A stretch of DNA of 64,000 bases, from contig KB722736.1 of assembly GCA_000349905.1 (NCBI GenBank), forward strand, positions 2,245,428 to 2,309,427. The letters are read 5' to 3'. How positions within the stretch are numbered: position 1 is the first letter of the stretch; each line of letters opens with the position of its first letter. Of this stretch, positions 49,394-61,885 are shown piece after piece. The notes under the pieces were generated by a model. The model saw nothing but the letters and a program-made list of their open reading frames with translations, was not told where the DNA came from and searched no databases. A program made the translations under genes and the position numbers. This stretch comes from Volvariella volvacea V23 (taxonomy: Eukaryota; Basidiomycota; Agaricomycetes; Agaricales; Pluteaceae).

Positions 49394-51195
49394 ATGTTGT
49401 CTAGCCCAGCACCATCTCATACGGCTTCGCGAGTCCTTCACAATCGCACAAACGCCCTCCCTACACCCGCGAAGCGACACTCGCAGTCCCCAGCCAAGTC
49501 CTACAAGCGCCCTGCAACAGAAGCAGAGGTTGGCCGAAGAAAGAGGGCTAAGGTATCTGACGAGGAGGAACGAGGGGATCTTATTGAACACTCTGAAGAC
49601 TCGGATTTTGAGGAAGAGAGAGATTCCGAGGACGATACCTGCACAAGTCCTCCCAATACAACCCAGTCGATCAGTTGTCGGCGTTCATATTTAAATACGC
49701 GAGGTACCGCTGCCAGTACACATCGACTAGGCGCAACTGAAGGTGTGCAACATTGCGTCGAGCCTCCTACCTGCTACAAACCTTACTTGTATAGTGTGCA
49801 CCAGGCCTATACTTCAGTCATTCGTGTCATCCCACAAGTCGGATGTATTCAGGTGTACCGCGAATGCAGCAGGATTGGATCTAACACCTCCTTATGCCTG
49901 TTCATTCAGCTATGGTATGCATACAGTTTTCTCAATGAGCACCTTTTGATATATATAGGTGCCAAGAGGGGAGGTGATGCTGTCCTAGCGGTAGCAACTG
50001 AAGAAGGATCTGTTCATATTTTGAATACCAATCCCCGCAGCGACTGGGACTACGGTGAGTTGAAGATGATACATGGCTCATCATGCGCTGACAGCGTTAC
50101 CTCAGAGCCTCAACGCACGACCCTACAGCCCCATGAAAATGGCGTCTTTGGAATCAAGTGGAGTCCGACGGACGCCCTCCTTGCCACTTGTTCAGGAGAT
50201 CAATCCACACGTATAACACACGTTAAAAAGGAGCAAATTACTCATATCCTCCGAGGCCACACAAGCACAGTTAAATGCATTGCCTGGGAGCCCGGGCGCG
50301 ACGACCTTCTTGCGACAGGAGGAAGAGATGGTACCATATGCCTTTGGGACTTGCGGCTTGCCTCTTCTCAGGAGACCGAGGATGCGCCCGTAGTGGACCC
50401 CGTACTCACTATTCTTGGAGCCCATGAGAGTGTCAAGATTGTTGGGAAACCAAGACCTCGTCGGCGAAAGAGCGTCCCTGCACCAAAGAGTATAACTAAC
50501 TTACTATACCCAGAAGCTAACCCGTATGCATTAATCAGTAGCAGTTCATTTGATGGGTAAGCTTGTTTGGGTTCGTGTTGTGCCACTCTGATCACAGTTT
50601 CAGAGTGTTACGATGCTGGGATTTGCGCCAACCCTCCTCGTCCACAAAAAAACCGAGATCGACGAAACCCAGGATGCCGCCTGTTACCTGTACCCCGGAT
50701 GACCCCACTATGTCCCATGGTTCACGTCGGCCACGAGGGATAATCGGGTTAGCGGCTGGTGCTGGACCAACAGAGGGTCTTCTTTTTGCACTTGGAGCCG
50801 ATTCTAGAATTCATGCATATTCCACACTATCCCTAGCCCACCTTCCGATCAATTTTTCGCATACTCAGCTTCAAGCTAGCAGCTTCTCCATAGGACTGGC
50901 TGTTTCACCCTGCGGGAGGTGGCTCGCCTCAGGGAGCACTGGGCTAAAGGGCAGCTGTTTCCTGTTCGACGTTGAACATGCTGCGAGACCTTTCAGTACT
51001 TCTGGTCCCGGCATTCTAGTGCAGGCACAGCGTGGTGATATATGCGCGGTGGATTGGGCCCATAACAGCTTGGCAACTTGCGCCGACGATGGTACTGTTC
51101 GCCTTTGGAGGCCCAACCTTGACGCTTATCGAGACTGTCAAGCGAAACCGGGAGAGAAGCAATGGGACTGGTGCTGGTCAACGGATTCTTCTTGA
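49394..51195 (+). CDS. CDT2: WD40 protein Cdt2/DTL, CRL4 substrate receptor
   Basis: The substrate receptor of the CRL4 ubiquitin ligase that destroys Cdt1 and other PCNA-bound proteins in S phase. A basic, disordered N-terminus (RRKRAKVSDEEERGDLIEHS) precedes WD40 repeats: KRGGDAVLAVATEEGSVHIL, LQPHENGVFGIKWSPTDALL, LRGHTSTVKCIAWEPGRDDL, TGGRDGTICLWDLRLAS, then FRVLRCWDLRQPSS in the next exon. Later repeats are LAVSPCGRWLASGSTG, GDICAVDWAHNSLATCADDG and TVRLWRP. Two DWD boxes (LWDLR, CWDLR) for DDB1 binding are present. The C-terminus ends at WSTDSS. Several introns lie between 49680 and 50245; borders there are approximate. Confidence 0.88.
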
Positions 51196-51780
51196 ACCCG
51201 GGATACACTCGAATTCCTTGCGTGTGTAAGGTATTCATCGTACCCGCTCCTACCGCACTAGCGATACCACAGTTCCGTATACTCATATCCACACCGTGAC
51301 TTGGCATATATTCGTATACTTGACGTACTTATAGCTTTAACATTATCAGAACCAGTTATGAAACTGATGTATGTACATTTAAATTGGGCATAAAAGCAAT
51401 CAAGGATACAATCCTTATTTCGGGAACCTGTAGTCGTGGTAACAACACAAAAGCGCTACGCTTCAACCGTGCCAAGGTCGTACAGCGTATATATTCCATC
51501 CGGGTTCAGCATCAAATAGCCAACTCGATAACCGAGCAATAAGGTAGTGCCACATCGCGAGTAAAATTCTATGAGTGCTACGCTCTACCCTGATAAAACG
51601 ATTATCATCAAACAAACCATTAACACGCAGCTAAAGCGCAGCATAAAAGTGAGATATTAGTTACACGGAAAGTCCTGACGCAACAAGAGGTATGAGTGGT
51701 ATGTAAATGTAGATGTGGTATGCATGGTAGAGTGTAAGCGAAGAGAGAATAGGGCAGTGAGGCGATGGAGGATGAGAAGT
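51196..51780. other. Convergent 3' region of CDT2 and ARL1
   Basis: 585 bases between two stops, A/T-rich in the middle (51330-51420, 51590-51670). I looked for a tRNA or other RNA gene and saw none. Confidence 0.4.
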
Positions 51781-52696
51781 CTACTTCTGTTGAATGGCGT
51801 TGACCAACCTAGGAAGCAATGTCAGGTATATATCAACTAGAGGGGTGTGCAGAAAATATACCAGTCCAGACCTTCCTCTAAACCTTCGCCTTTGGTAGCG
51901 CAGCTCCCTCTAACACTCCATGGCCGTGACTTCTCCCCACCGGCCAGGCCTAATTGCTCACTGATTTCTTCCGGCTTAAGAGCACCCGGTACATCTTGCT
52001 TATTGCAGAAAACTAACAGGGGTACACCCTTGAGTTCTTCTTCAGAAAGCATGGTCAACAACTCAGTCCTCGACGTTGTCAAACGCTGGTGATCCGATGA
52101 GTCAATGACGTAGATGATAGCGGATGTGTTAGGGAAGTAACATCTCCAATAAGGTCTGAAATCAAATAACGGCGGATTAGAATAGGGGAGGAAGTAGTCA
52201 CAACGAATACTCACCGAATGCTTGATTGACCCCCGAGGTCCCAGACCTGGAATTTGATATTCTTGTACTGTGGGTGGGTGAATACCAACGTCAATACGGC
52301 ATGACTTTCGCGGTAGCTAACCTGGACCGTCTCAACATTGAATCCAATCGCTGTGTGTCATAATTGGTTGGCATATCCAAGCTAAATGTTAAGTAGGAAT
52401 GTCCGAAGCACTCACTTGGTATTGTGGATACCACCTCTCCAATCTAGCGTAATCATTTTCAGTCGATGGTGGGTGAGCTAACCAAGGGGCAACACACCTG
52501 GAGGCGGTACAGTATCGTCGTCTAATAGGTAGAAAAACAAGGTGAGCACTCTTGTCCCTGCAGATTGCTGTCCAAATTGAACCCATACCTTCCCAGCTGA
52601 GTCCAGTCCAAGCATCAAGATACGGACATCCTGCTCCTTACTCCAGCGAACCAAGGAGGAGAGAGAAGAGAAAAGGCTGGATATTGATAAGCCCAT
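51781..52696 (-). CDS. ARL1: ARF-like GTPase Arl1
   Basis: A Golgi small GTPase that recruits GRIP-domain tethers. The ATG at 52696 begins MGLSISSLFSSL, with Gly2 for myristoylation. The P-loop GLDSAGK is spliced to TTILYRLQ, then IGEVVSTIP, TIGFNVETVQ and [20 protein letters not shown]: eight exons joining in phase. The switch-2 motif WDLGGQ and the G4 motif CNKQDVP are intact. CATKGEGLEEGLDWLVNAIQQ ends the protein. The intron after the G4 exon is absent, so most of the C-terminal half lies in one exon. WRCYFPNTSAIIYVIDSSD and LLTMLSEEEL match Arl1 better than Arf1. Confidence 0.94.
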
Positions 52697-52860
52697 AGCA
52701 AAATGTCGAGGCGAGTTGGGAGGTTGTGTAGATGAGAGAAAAGGGTTAACGAGGGTTGTCAGCACTGCAACTCGGCGAAATAATGTGGGACCACGTGCTC
52801 AGCCTAATGTGGCGCCCATAACAAATAGCTTGGCATACAAAACCTTCTCCAACTATCGCG
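52697..52860. promoter_or_regulatory. Divergent promoter, ARL1 and WKF-domain gene
   Basis: 164 bases between opposite start codons, with CCACGTGC (an E-box) at about 52792-52799. Shared use is inferred. Confidence 0.45.
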
Positions 52861-53753
52861 ATGGGGGCAGTACCCGACAATGCTAATATACACACAGAAG
52901 CCGTGGAGAGAAAAAAGAAATCAAAAAAGCAGAAGCAGGAAGTCGGGCCCACAACTGTTGACGACCCCCAGCACGGGGACCATCAGCCTGACAAGCGACC
53001 CAAAAAACGTAAACATTACCAAGAGCAGGAAGAGACTAACGAGACGGAGGATGCTGCTGGGGAAGATGCTCGCAATGACAGTCATGATTCAGGAGCAAAG
53101 AAGAAGAGGAGAGCCAATAAAGATACCGTCAGAGGGAAGGACAGGGAGGAACACCAGATGTCACAGCCTAATACCGACGCTTGTGATGCAGGAGCTCATC
53201 CCATTATAGAACCACCTAAAAAGAAACGGAGGAATAAAACTGGACTTCCTGATCCTAAAGACGAAGCATCTCTCACAGATCAAGCACGTAAAGGTGAAGC
53301 GGCCTATCGTATCGGCTGAGGGTTTGCTTACTAGTGAACAGCGCTGGAATACGCTTTCATCAGATTCCATAAACCCTCTGAGTGGAAGTTTAATAAAGCC
53401 CGTCAGAACTGGTTAATTAGAAACCTCTGGGAGAGCAATCAAGTGAGCTAAGTGCTATAATTTACGACCGAAATGACTAACGAAAGGCATTAGATACCAG
53501 ATAGTCAGTACCCGCTTGTGATAAAATACCTGGCTGATGTTCAAGGTGGCACAAGAGAGGTGGGTTGCATCAAATTAGCCCCACATATTAAATGAAAACA
53601 TGACAGAAATTACTCCAACGTTGTCGAGAGGCCATGAAATCATTCGAACTACAAGAAAACGTCGTGGATCCCACTGCCGTCAAAGACGTAGATGCCGGGG
53701 CCAGACGTGTACGGACTCAGACACTGCTGGAAGCTCTTGAGCCATCCGAGTAA
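52861..53753 (+). CDS. WKF-domain protein (C7orf50-like)
   Basis: A small nucleolar-type protein, homologous to human C7orf50 by its WKF domain; role not established. The N-terminal 150 residues are highly charged and Lys-rich (ERKKKSKKQKQE, PDKRPKKRKHYQ, PPKKKRRNK), with several nuclear-localisation-like patches. After an intron comes the WKF domain: ALEYAFIRFHKPSEWKFNKA and RQNWLIRNLWESNQ, continuing IPDSQYPLVIKYLADVQGGTR and EKLLQRCREAMKSF. The end is LLEALEPSE, with the stop at 53751-53753. Four exons join in phase. The acceptor I used for exon 2 is TGAACAG, near 53341. Confidence 0.88.
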
Positions 53754-54035
53754 GGCACCTACTAATATCTCTTTGTCGGATATCGTGCGTTGGAAATGCC
53801 ATCAGCCTCAGTAGTTGTCGCATAAACAAACCCTAGCTTGTTTTTCTCAAGATCTTTTACACTTCGAAAAAGTGTCATTCAAATGGCACGATGTATATCA
53901 AGGCATTACCCTATCACACTACTGCAAACTATAAAACCACCAAACCGCCAGGGATCACCAAAGACAAACGCCTTCCACAAATATAAAAGAAACAAAGGTA
54001 AAGCGAAAATGTAAAAATGCAATAAATACCCCACA

Positions 54036-56329
54036 TCAAGCGGAGGCAGCAACAGCGCGAGGAAGAACAACCTCCTCATTGGCCATGATGCCTGCCGCAC
54101 CAGTCTTTAGTTTGAGGGGAACATGGGCGAACGACCCGTCAAGAGGACGGTGAGCCTCGAGTTTACCCTTCATTGGTCCCAAAAGAGTATTGAACCGGCT
54201 TCTCGCAACGGCGACGGCGCGACTATCGACGACAGCAGGTTGACCAGTTCGCAAAGTCTTTGGAGTAGTATCATCAAGCAAACCCAATTGCTCATCGGTC
54301 CAGATCGGGTCTACAAAATCAGGTTGACCAGCAACACCGACTCCAGCGCGTCCACCAAGCCTCTTCCAATCGGAAAGTCGGTTAATGTTAAGTTCCGTGA
54401 AGACTTGATCAACAGCCAATACGAGCCTATCCATTTGTTCTTGAGTGTGCCGTGGAGTGACAGTAATGCGGAGTCGTTCTTCTCCTCGGGCAACCGTTGG
54501 GTAATTGATGGCTTGCACATAAATGTTGTGCTCTACAAGCAACTTATCCGAAGCGGCCTTCGCCAGGGCAGCATCGCCAACGAGGACAGGAACGATGTGG
54601 GATGGACCGGGACTACGAGTGATCAGATTTACATAAATGAAACAAAATAGAGTGAGTGCTCACACAACGGGAATATTCAATTCAGTGAAGCGTTTTTTGA
54701 CATTTCGGACGTTGACTTGCTTGAGCTGACGATCACCAAGGTACTCCGCCTGATAAGTGATGCTGGCACGAGCTCCGGCAACCGTTGCAGGGGGCAAAGA
54801 CGTAGTGAAAATGAAGCCAGGAGCATAAGACCGAATCATATCAACAAAGTCATCCGAACCAGCGATGTAGCCACCAACAGCGCCGTATGCCTTGCCAAGA
54901 GTACCTAGAACGACATTTAGATGGAAGCCCTTCAAAGACTATCATAAAATTGATGGCTTACCTGTGATAATATCAATACGGTCCATCACAGATCCAGAAA
55001 TCGGCTCTGGGCTTTGTCCGGCGGCTTTATGCAACTCCCAATCCAGGTGCTCTGCAACACCAGCTCCACGGGGCCCATACAAACCGACAGCATGAACCTA
55101 GAAGTAGGTTAGTTACGATTGACAGCTGTCGCAGCAAAACGACTCGCCTCGTCGAGGAAGGTCAGAGCTCCATACTTGTCGGCAAGATCACAAATTTCTT
55201 TGATAGGTCCGATACTACCGCACATAGAATAGACACTTTCAAACGCGATGATTTTGGGTGTCTCCTTTGGGTACTGTTGAAGTTTTGACTCCAAATCCTC
55301 TAGATCATTGTGCTTGAAGATTACTCGTTTCGCACCAGAATGACGCATGCCTTGAATCATAGATGCATGATTCATGGAATCCGAAAAAAATACGCAACCA
55401 GGAAGTTTGGAGCCCAAAGTAGATAACGTCGCATCGTTTGCCACGTAACAGGACGAGAATACCAAAGCAGCAGGTTTACGGTGAAGAGCGGCAAGCTCCT
55501 TCTCCAACCCTAAATGCATTGCACCGTTGCCCGCAATGTTGCGGGTTCCACCTGCTCCATGGCCATATTTGTCGAGTGTGCGACTGGACAATTACCGTCA
55601 GAATCGGGCGTTATGATGCAGGACAACGAATGGAACTCACTGCATGGTTTCAAGAACGACAGGGTTGTTGCCCATGCCAAGGTAGTCGTTGGCGCACCAA
55701 ACCTCGACCTCGTCCTTCGGGTTGCTGGTATGTGCAACTGGGAATTTGGCGGCGAGCCTGTTGATATTGTTGAAATAACGGTAGGACTTGTCCTGGTGTT
55801 TCTTGTCCAGTTCTTGGACGTAGAATTCCTCGTAATTGAATGCCCCGGGATTAGCGGGACGGGGGGCAGACTTCGGTTGGGCTCCGGCAGCCCGTTGGTG
55901 GAAGGGGCAGCCACCAGGAGAAGCAGGGAAGGCTGGCTGGCTGGTTGCCTGCCTAGCAGCATTCTCTTGGGCCTTGAGCTTAGCAGCAGCGGCGAGTTCT
56001 TCGGCCATGCGGGCAGCAGCACGAGCAGCGGAAGCGTGAGGGCACATCTCCACGGTAGCACCGGGAGGAGGGATGACGCCCTTCTCCTTGTGAATTTTGT
56101 CAACATCGCCGTTGGCAGCAACACTGGCATATCCTGCGACGAGCTCCTTGGAGCGAACGTTGAGGGCAGGACCCATGACGGGGCAGCTGGTAGCGCGTTC
56201 GGTCAGGACGGAAAGGGTCGGGAAGCGGGGGGAGCTAGAAGTGCATAAGGTGCGCAAGGTGGCGGTCTGGGTTTTACCAAGAAACGGACAGAGGGCTTTG
56301 AAGCGGGTGAGGGTGGATAACTTGTCCAT
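54036..56329 (-). CDS. HEM1: 5-aminolevulinate synthase, mitochondrial
   Basis: Condenses glycine and succinyl-CoA to 5-aminolevulinate, the first step of haem synthesis, using PLP in the matrix. The ATG at 56329 begins [19 protein letters not shown]. The presequence region holds four Cys-Pro motifs (CPFLGK, CPVMGP, CPHASA, CPFHQR), the form of haem-regulatory motifs. The catalytic core begins [20 protein letters not shown] and goes on with [69 protein letters not shown] and [13 protein letters not shown]. The PLP lysine is in [25 protein letters not shown] and [20 protein letters not shown] are present. About 650 residues. It has a longer N-terminal Ala-rich linker than yeast Hem1. Confidence 0.96.
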
Positions 56330-56555
56330 GGCGAGAGGACAAAGTGGAGAGGAGGGGCGAAGCAGAAAACCGGAAAATGTTGTTGGTATTTGAATAAATT
56401 GAGACAGAGCTGATTGTCCAATCATCATCCGGCCATTACCCGTGCCAAAATCAGCTGACATATACGGTCATTTTTTCCTGCACTCCGAGGGTCGTGTCCG
56501 TAGCCAAAATACACTTGGCACTGCCGCAGATATAATTGTATCGCGTGTATCCAAT

Positions 56556-58330
56556 TTACAATGCTCCCAAGCACCCTTCTAAGACGTCCACCGCTACATC
56601 TACTTCTTCCTTCCCGATGTTCAAGCTAGGAACAATTCTCACAGCATCCTTGCCTGCCGCCAGCACAAACAACCCCCGCTCCCTCGCAAGACTCACTATC
56701 CGACCCGGGTGCTTCTCGTCGTGGAACCCCAGCCCAAGTATCAGTCCACGGCCTCGGATATTCTCCTGTAGAATGTTCGGGAACCATTTTGGCAACAACC
56801 CCAATCGCTCTTTTAGGTATGTGCTCGTTTCCCCAACTTGTGCAGAGAACGTATCACTGGACAATCGCGTCAGAACATGATGGCCCACGGCACACGCAAG
56901 TGGCGACCCTCCAAAGGTGGTTCCATGTGTGCCTTCATGTTCAGTCATATGTCAATCGCTGTGCCAGCTGACCAGATCGCTACCCTTTACATACCAGTAG
57001 TCATTGTGGCTGCCACCGTATCTCGCATCATCACTGCACCGATGGGGTAACCGTTCGCTAAGGGCTTGGCCATCGTTATGATATCGGGATGACAGTCGAC
57101 AGGGAATGTAGAATGTGCCCATAGTGTGCCCGTCCGGTATAGTCCGCACTAGATCCCCGCACACCAAGATGTTGCAGATTAGAACCAGCCATCAGCCATC
57201 AATCGAGTAAAAGTAGGCGAAGTGACATCGCAACACATCAGAAAATGAGTTTCAAAATTCGCGACAATCAACAACTAAAGCACTGACCTGGATCTCATCG
57301 TAAATCAATACCGCACCGACCTCGTCGCATCGTCGTCGAACAGCTCGAAGCCACTCCACGTCCGCAACGTTAATTCCACCTTCACCCTGTATCGGCTCGA
57401 CGATGACAGCGCAGGTGTCTTGTCCAATCAGGGTTTCCAACTTTGCAAATTCATTGAGCTTTCCCACATCTATCCCAGGGATAAGTGGTGTGAACGGCTT
57501 TTGATACTTGGGATTGGTGGTGACACTCAATGCACCCATACTTCTCCCATGGAATGCCCCTTCAAAACAAACGATCCGCGTTTTCGTGCATTCTGGCGAG
57601 TCCCACGTTCTCCCAGGCGCAGCAAAAGCCCAACAGTCTTTCCCCACCTTTCGTGCTATTTTTAATGCACCTTCGTTTGCCTCTGTACCGGAGTTGGATA
57701 CGAATACTTTGGCACCCGGGCTCGCATCGGATGCCTGCGTACCGGGGGCAAATCCCAGGCCGCCTTCTTTCTGGGTTAAAGTTACTAGCAGTTCCGCCAG
57801 CTTTCCTGCCCATTCGTGGTGATATGCGTTGCTTGTGTGTAGTATTTTCCCCGCCTGTTCTGAAAGAGTCTGTCGGAAACGAGTATCAGTTCGTTATTCA
57901 ACCAGAAAACATTGAACAAGATCGAGCAAATAAATCATGATATGAAAATACCTCCAATAATGGATAATCACCTTGGTTACTCCTTCATCTGCATGACCCA
58001 GCGCGTTCACAGCAATACCGGCGCTGAAATCCAGGTATTTGCGACCATCCGTGTCCCACACATAAGAGCCTTTCCCATGAGACAGAATAAACTCCGGTTT
58101 CGCGTATACGGGAAGTAAGTACTCCGAAAACTTGGCTATACGATTTGCAGTGGCTTCAGAGGCTGCTGCATATACCGGTTCCTTAAATTTGGTTGAAGGA
58201 CTAGCGGGAAGAGTGAAGGGAGAAGATGACTATAGACGGCTGTTGCAAGCATTGGACATTCACACAGCAAAGAGCTTACTGGTAGCCTGGACAGACGGGC
58301 AGCGTTCCACACTCTTACGCTTGGCTTCAT
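56556..58330 (-). CDS. ARG8: Acetylornithine aminotransferase, mitochondrial
   Basis: A PLP enzyme of arginine synthesis in the mitochondrial matrix. The ATG at 58330 begins MKPSVRVWNAARLSRLP, a presequence. The next exon gives EPVYAAASEATANRIAKFSE, with the acceptor best placed at TTTAAG because the nearer CGCTAG acceptor breaks phase. Then YVWDTDGRKYLDFSAGIAVN, VFVSNSGTEANEGALKIARK, VCFEGAFHGRSMGALSVT, AVIVEPIQGEGGI and VLIYDEIQ. The PLP lysine is in ITMAKPLANGYPIGA. A later exon has GTHGTTFGGSPLACAVGHHV, and the end ENIRGRGLILGLGF and VDVLEGCLGAL is complete. It lies 226 bases downstream of HEM1 on the same strand, with its own exon-intron set. Confidence 0.93.
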
Positions 58331-58663
58331 TAGTGATGGAGGCAGAGAAAGGGCGTAGCGTAAAGGTAGGTGTAGTTCGTCCGAATTTTAGTGAATGACT
58401 CTTCCGAAAATTTCGAAATTCGGTCACACCCGATGCACAGGGGAAAGAATCAAGGCTAAAAGGCGCTTCATGTTCATGCTTTATACTATTCAGTCCCTCG
58501 CCTTGCTGCAAAGACGTGGCGATTAGCAGAAAAGCCTCTTCGGGCTGTGTATACAGCTGTGCAACAGCAATTGCTCATCATCGCGCGTACATTAATAGCG
58601 CAAGAAGCCAGACGCCAAAGAACTACAATATTATCATGTAATATACTGTCATCACATCCCATT
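58331..58663. other. Intergenic, ARG8 promoter and CWC21 3' end
   Basis: ARG8 leader on the left; A/T-rich CWC21 3' end on the right. Nothing else was seen. Confidence 0.4.
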
Positions 58664-59860
58664 TCAGTCACGACTCTGACTCCTGGACCTACTCGACCTT
58701 GTGCTAACTGACATAGACGACCCCGTGGATGCTGAACGTCCACGACGAGGGGATGCAGGAGACCTTGAAACAGAACGCTGTTCCGATCTTCCACGTTCGA
58801 CACTCATAGACCGGCCGCGGGGTGAATCTTTAGCCTCGCGATAGGGAGAACGGCTGCGAGAAGGAGAGCTTCGACGTGGAGAGCGTAAAGCCGGTCGTGA
58901 ACCACGTGAGAGAGATCTAGCAGCCTTTCGAGGAGGAGATCTCGAGATCGAACGTGAAGGTGAGCGGGTTCGAGGATCATAACGATGGCGACTGCGCGAT
59001 GGGGGGGATCGCGAGGGTGATCGTGAACGAGAAGATGAAGGCGACCGTCTACGACGAATTGGAGATGCCGGACGACGACGGTTCTCAATGGGTGGTCCAT
59101 CACGGTGACGTGGTGGACTTCTGCTACGACTACGCTCGCGGTAACGATCTCGTGAGACGGGTGGGGGTGGCATACGACCATCCTTCCTCCTGGGCTCTGT
59201 TTCTTCCCGTTCTCTGCGACGGCGGTCTTCCTCTCTACGTCTTAGTCGATCCATCTCGCGCTTTTCAGCTTCCCACTTGGCTTTTTGTTCAGCCATTTTA
59301 GCGCGTTCCTCCTCCCTCCTCCTCTCTCGTTCTTCACGCTCTGCTGCTCTCTTCCGCTTGTTTTCTTCCTGTTTCTCCCGGTCGAATGCCTCACCTTCCG
59401 TATAGTCACTGCGAGTCCCAAGTGCACGGGCCATGCGGTCGAGCTCAACCTTTTTCGCGGCGGCAAGGCCGTGAGTATCTGACGGTTTGAGTGCCTTTGC
59501 ATTCGGTGTAAAAGAAGCTAAATTTGCGAGCAGTTTTTGACGGAGAGCGTCGACTTGCGTTTCAATGTCTGCTTCATCTAAACTGGAATGGCATGAGCAT
59601 ATAAGAATGAACACAATCGTGAAACCTTACCCTTTGTCCTCGAGCTCAAGCTGCAACTCCAAGCATTTTACTTCTACCTTCCTCTTTCTCTCGTGCTCCA
59701 GGATAGCTGCATCTGGTTCTCGGTGCTTGGGAGGGGCAACATCCCAGGCAGACTGTCTGTCTTTTTGCGGCTCATAGTTTCGCAAAGCAGAAAGGTTGCG
59801 GGTGACATATCCATTGGTTCCACTGCCCCGCGGAGTTGTAAGACCAATGCCGTTGTACAT
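58664..59860 (-). CDS. CWC21: Spliceosome protein Cwc21/SRRM2-type with RS domain
   Basis: A component of the activated spliceosome near the 5' exon. The ATG at 59860 begins [20 protein letters not shown], the exact N-terminal signature of the Cwc21/SRRM2 family. It is followed by [20 protein letters not shown], then an intron (about 59585-59630). The cwf21 domain continues [18 protein letters not shown] Glu/Arg coiled part follows ([20 protein letters not shown]). The last 150 residues are an RS domain: many [12 protein letters not shown] and RRRSPS units, a target for SR kinases. It is longer than yeast Cwc21, which lacks the RS tail, and closer to the animal SRRM2 N-terminal plan. Confidence 0.93.
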
Positions 59861-60127
59861 TGTGGGGCAGAGCTGGTGATGGGAGCAGGTGTTGAAGAGG
59901 TAAGCTGATTACAAATCAGCCGATGACGAGTTGTCAGCGGCGACGGGAGGCCTGAAAAGGCAGGAGGCCGGGGGATGATGTGTACCCGGGCAAGGACGTC
60001 GGCGGAGTGGTGGGGGTGGGAGAGATAAATAATAAGCTGCCTCAATGCCACTGCCTCAATCCAGTCCACTGACTCCTCTACAACCATACCTCCCCTCCAC
60101 ATCTCTCCCTCCGTCGCCCTGCGCAGG
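59861..60127. promoter_or_regulatory. Divergent promoter, CWC21 and alpha/beta hydrolase
   Basis: 267 bases between opposite starts. CACC/CCTCC-rich on the right. Shared use is inferred. Confidence 0.4.
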
Positions 60128-61730
60128 ATGACCGGCGCCATCGACTCGACTCTTCCCCCCCTCCCGCCAGCTCGTGCCATCCCTGCAGCCTTCGGTGCAA
60201 GCATATCCAGTTGGTAGTAGTCAACCTTGCTCATCCATAGCTCGTCCTAACAATCTTCCTCTACAGGTGGGCCGCGGGGGAGAAGCAAAGTGCCATAAGC
60301 GAAGAACGTCTCTTGCGGTGAGCATCGACCCGCATATACTAGTAGTGGCGAGATCACTGACCCCCCCACAGACGTCTGCCCTTCTTTCGTCCAAAGAACA
60401 TGTCTGCACAGCCCAACTCGGACAGTCCGGTGATAGCACAGATATCCAAAGTCGACCTCGCTGCACCCAAGCATTACATCAATACACTCTCCATCACATC
60501 CACCCAACCTTCTGCGACCGCTCCCCCTCCGGCAGTGATGCTGCATGGCTACGGTGCTGGCCTTGGCTTCTTCTTCCGCAACTTCCCCACACTAGCACAA
60601 TGGGCCGGCCGCAGGGGCACCAATGTCTATGCCCTCGATTGGCTAGGAATGGGCCGCTCCTCCCGCGTCCCCTTTCACGTCAAAGCTAAGCGCGATGACA
60701 CCCAAGCTCGTGTTGCAGAAGCAGAATCATTCTTCGTCGATTCGTTGGAAGAGTGGCGTAGCAAAATGGGTGTGGAGAAGATGACCCTTATCGGTCACTC
60801 CCTCGGCGCATATTTCAGTGTTGTTTATGCTCTCAAGTATCCCACCCGAGTTAACAAACTCATCCTCCTTTCTCCTGCTGGAGTTCCGCGTGATCCTAAC
60901 TCTACACTACCATCACGAGAACTGACCGACACCGCCTCGACGCCCACAGGAGGCTCAGACTCTGCAGAATTGGCGTCCAACCGACAGATTCATCAAATTC
61001 ACGACGACCAGCAAGCAGAGAAAAGGAACGAAAGCCGGGTGCGGAAGCTTTTCACATACTTGTGGGAGGAAGGATGGAGTCCGTTCCAAGTCGTTAGGTC
61101 ATTAGGGATATTTGGCCCTTGGCTCGTTGGTAAAGTGCGATCACGATTTGTGTTTAGTTAAAGGCTCTTCCTAACCCTTTCCTTAGTATTCGTCCAGACG
61201 ATTTCCCAACCTATCGGAGGAGGAAACACGGGATCTTCATGACTACATATTAAATATTACCCTTGCAAAAGGCTCTGGAGAGTACTGCATCTGTATGTCG
61301 CCTCCCTTTTGATCGCAGTTATATGGTAACTTATCCCCGTCTTAGCACACATTCTGGCCCCAGGCGCACATGCACGCATGCCGCTCGTGGACAGAATAGC
61401 CGCGCTTAAGATACCAGTGACGTTTGTGTGTAAGCATCTCTGTACTTATTCCGAATGGATCATAATTACCATGACTTGTTAGATGGAGAATATGACTGGA
61501 TGGACCCCGAGGGCGGTCGCGATTCTGTAGAAGAATTACGCAAGGCGGGTAATGGTCAAGGGAAAATGTACCTCGTGGGCAGAGCAGGGCACCACCGTAA
61601 GTGTATCGCATATCGCTATGTTATGGACATTACACTCACGTATATTGCTTGTCAGTATACCTGGATAACCCCAATCCCGTCAATGATCTTCTGGTGAAAG
61701 AGCTTGATAGAGTACACACACAGCCATAAA
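60128..61730 (+). CDS. Alpha/beta hydrolase of the CGI-58/ABHD5 group (Cld1-like)
   Basis: A lipid hydrolase or acyltransferase-like protein; mitochondrial cardiolipin lipase Cld1 and lipid-droplet ABHD5 are the nearest models. The ATG at 60128 begins MTGAIDSTLPPLPPARA. Small exons carry WWAAGEKQSAISEERLLRR and LPFFRPKNMS, and this joins the long exon from about 60375. The oxyanion region is VMLHGYGAGLGFFFRNF, and the cap approach ALDWLGMGRSSRVPF. The nucleophile is GHSLGAY, with KLILLSPAGVPRDPN after it. Later exons have YSSRRFPNLSEEETRDLHDY, HILAPGAHARMPLVDR, IPVTFVYGEYDWMDPEGG, and a last exon after GRAGHH|LYLDNPNPVNDLL (catalytic His in GRAGHH). The triad is complete. I placed the start upstream of the long exon because these pieces match family members. 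Confidence 0.88.
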
Positions 61731-61885
61731 CATAGAGTGCTTTCTTTCCACTATCATGCAGACATATTGGAATCATCTTTGCAATGTTTTCATTATATTC
61801 ACTATAATATCAGCACAAGTTTGTATTCATGTAGTCCATGTTCGTGATTGTTTTACTACAACAACTAAAGTAGTGCTCATGACAT

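Noticed and set aside
49385..49591. Minus-strand frame near the CDT2 start
   Set aside because: Antisense to the basic N-terminus of CDT2.
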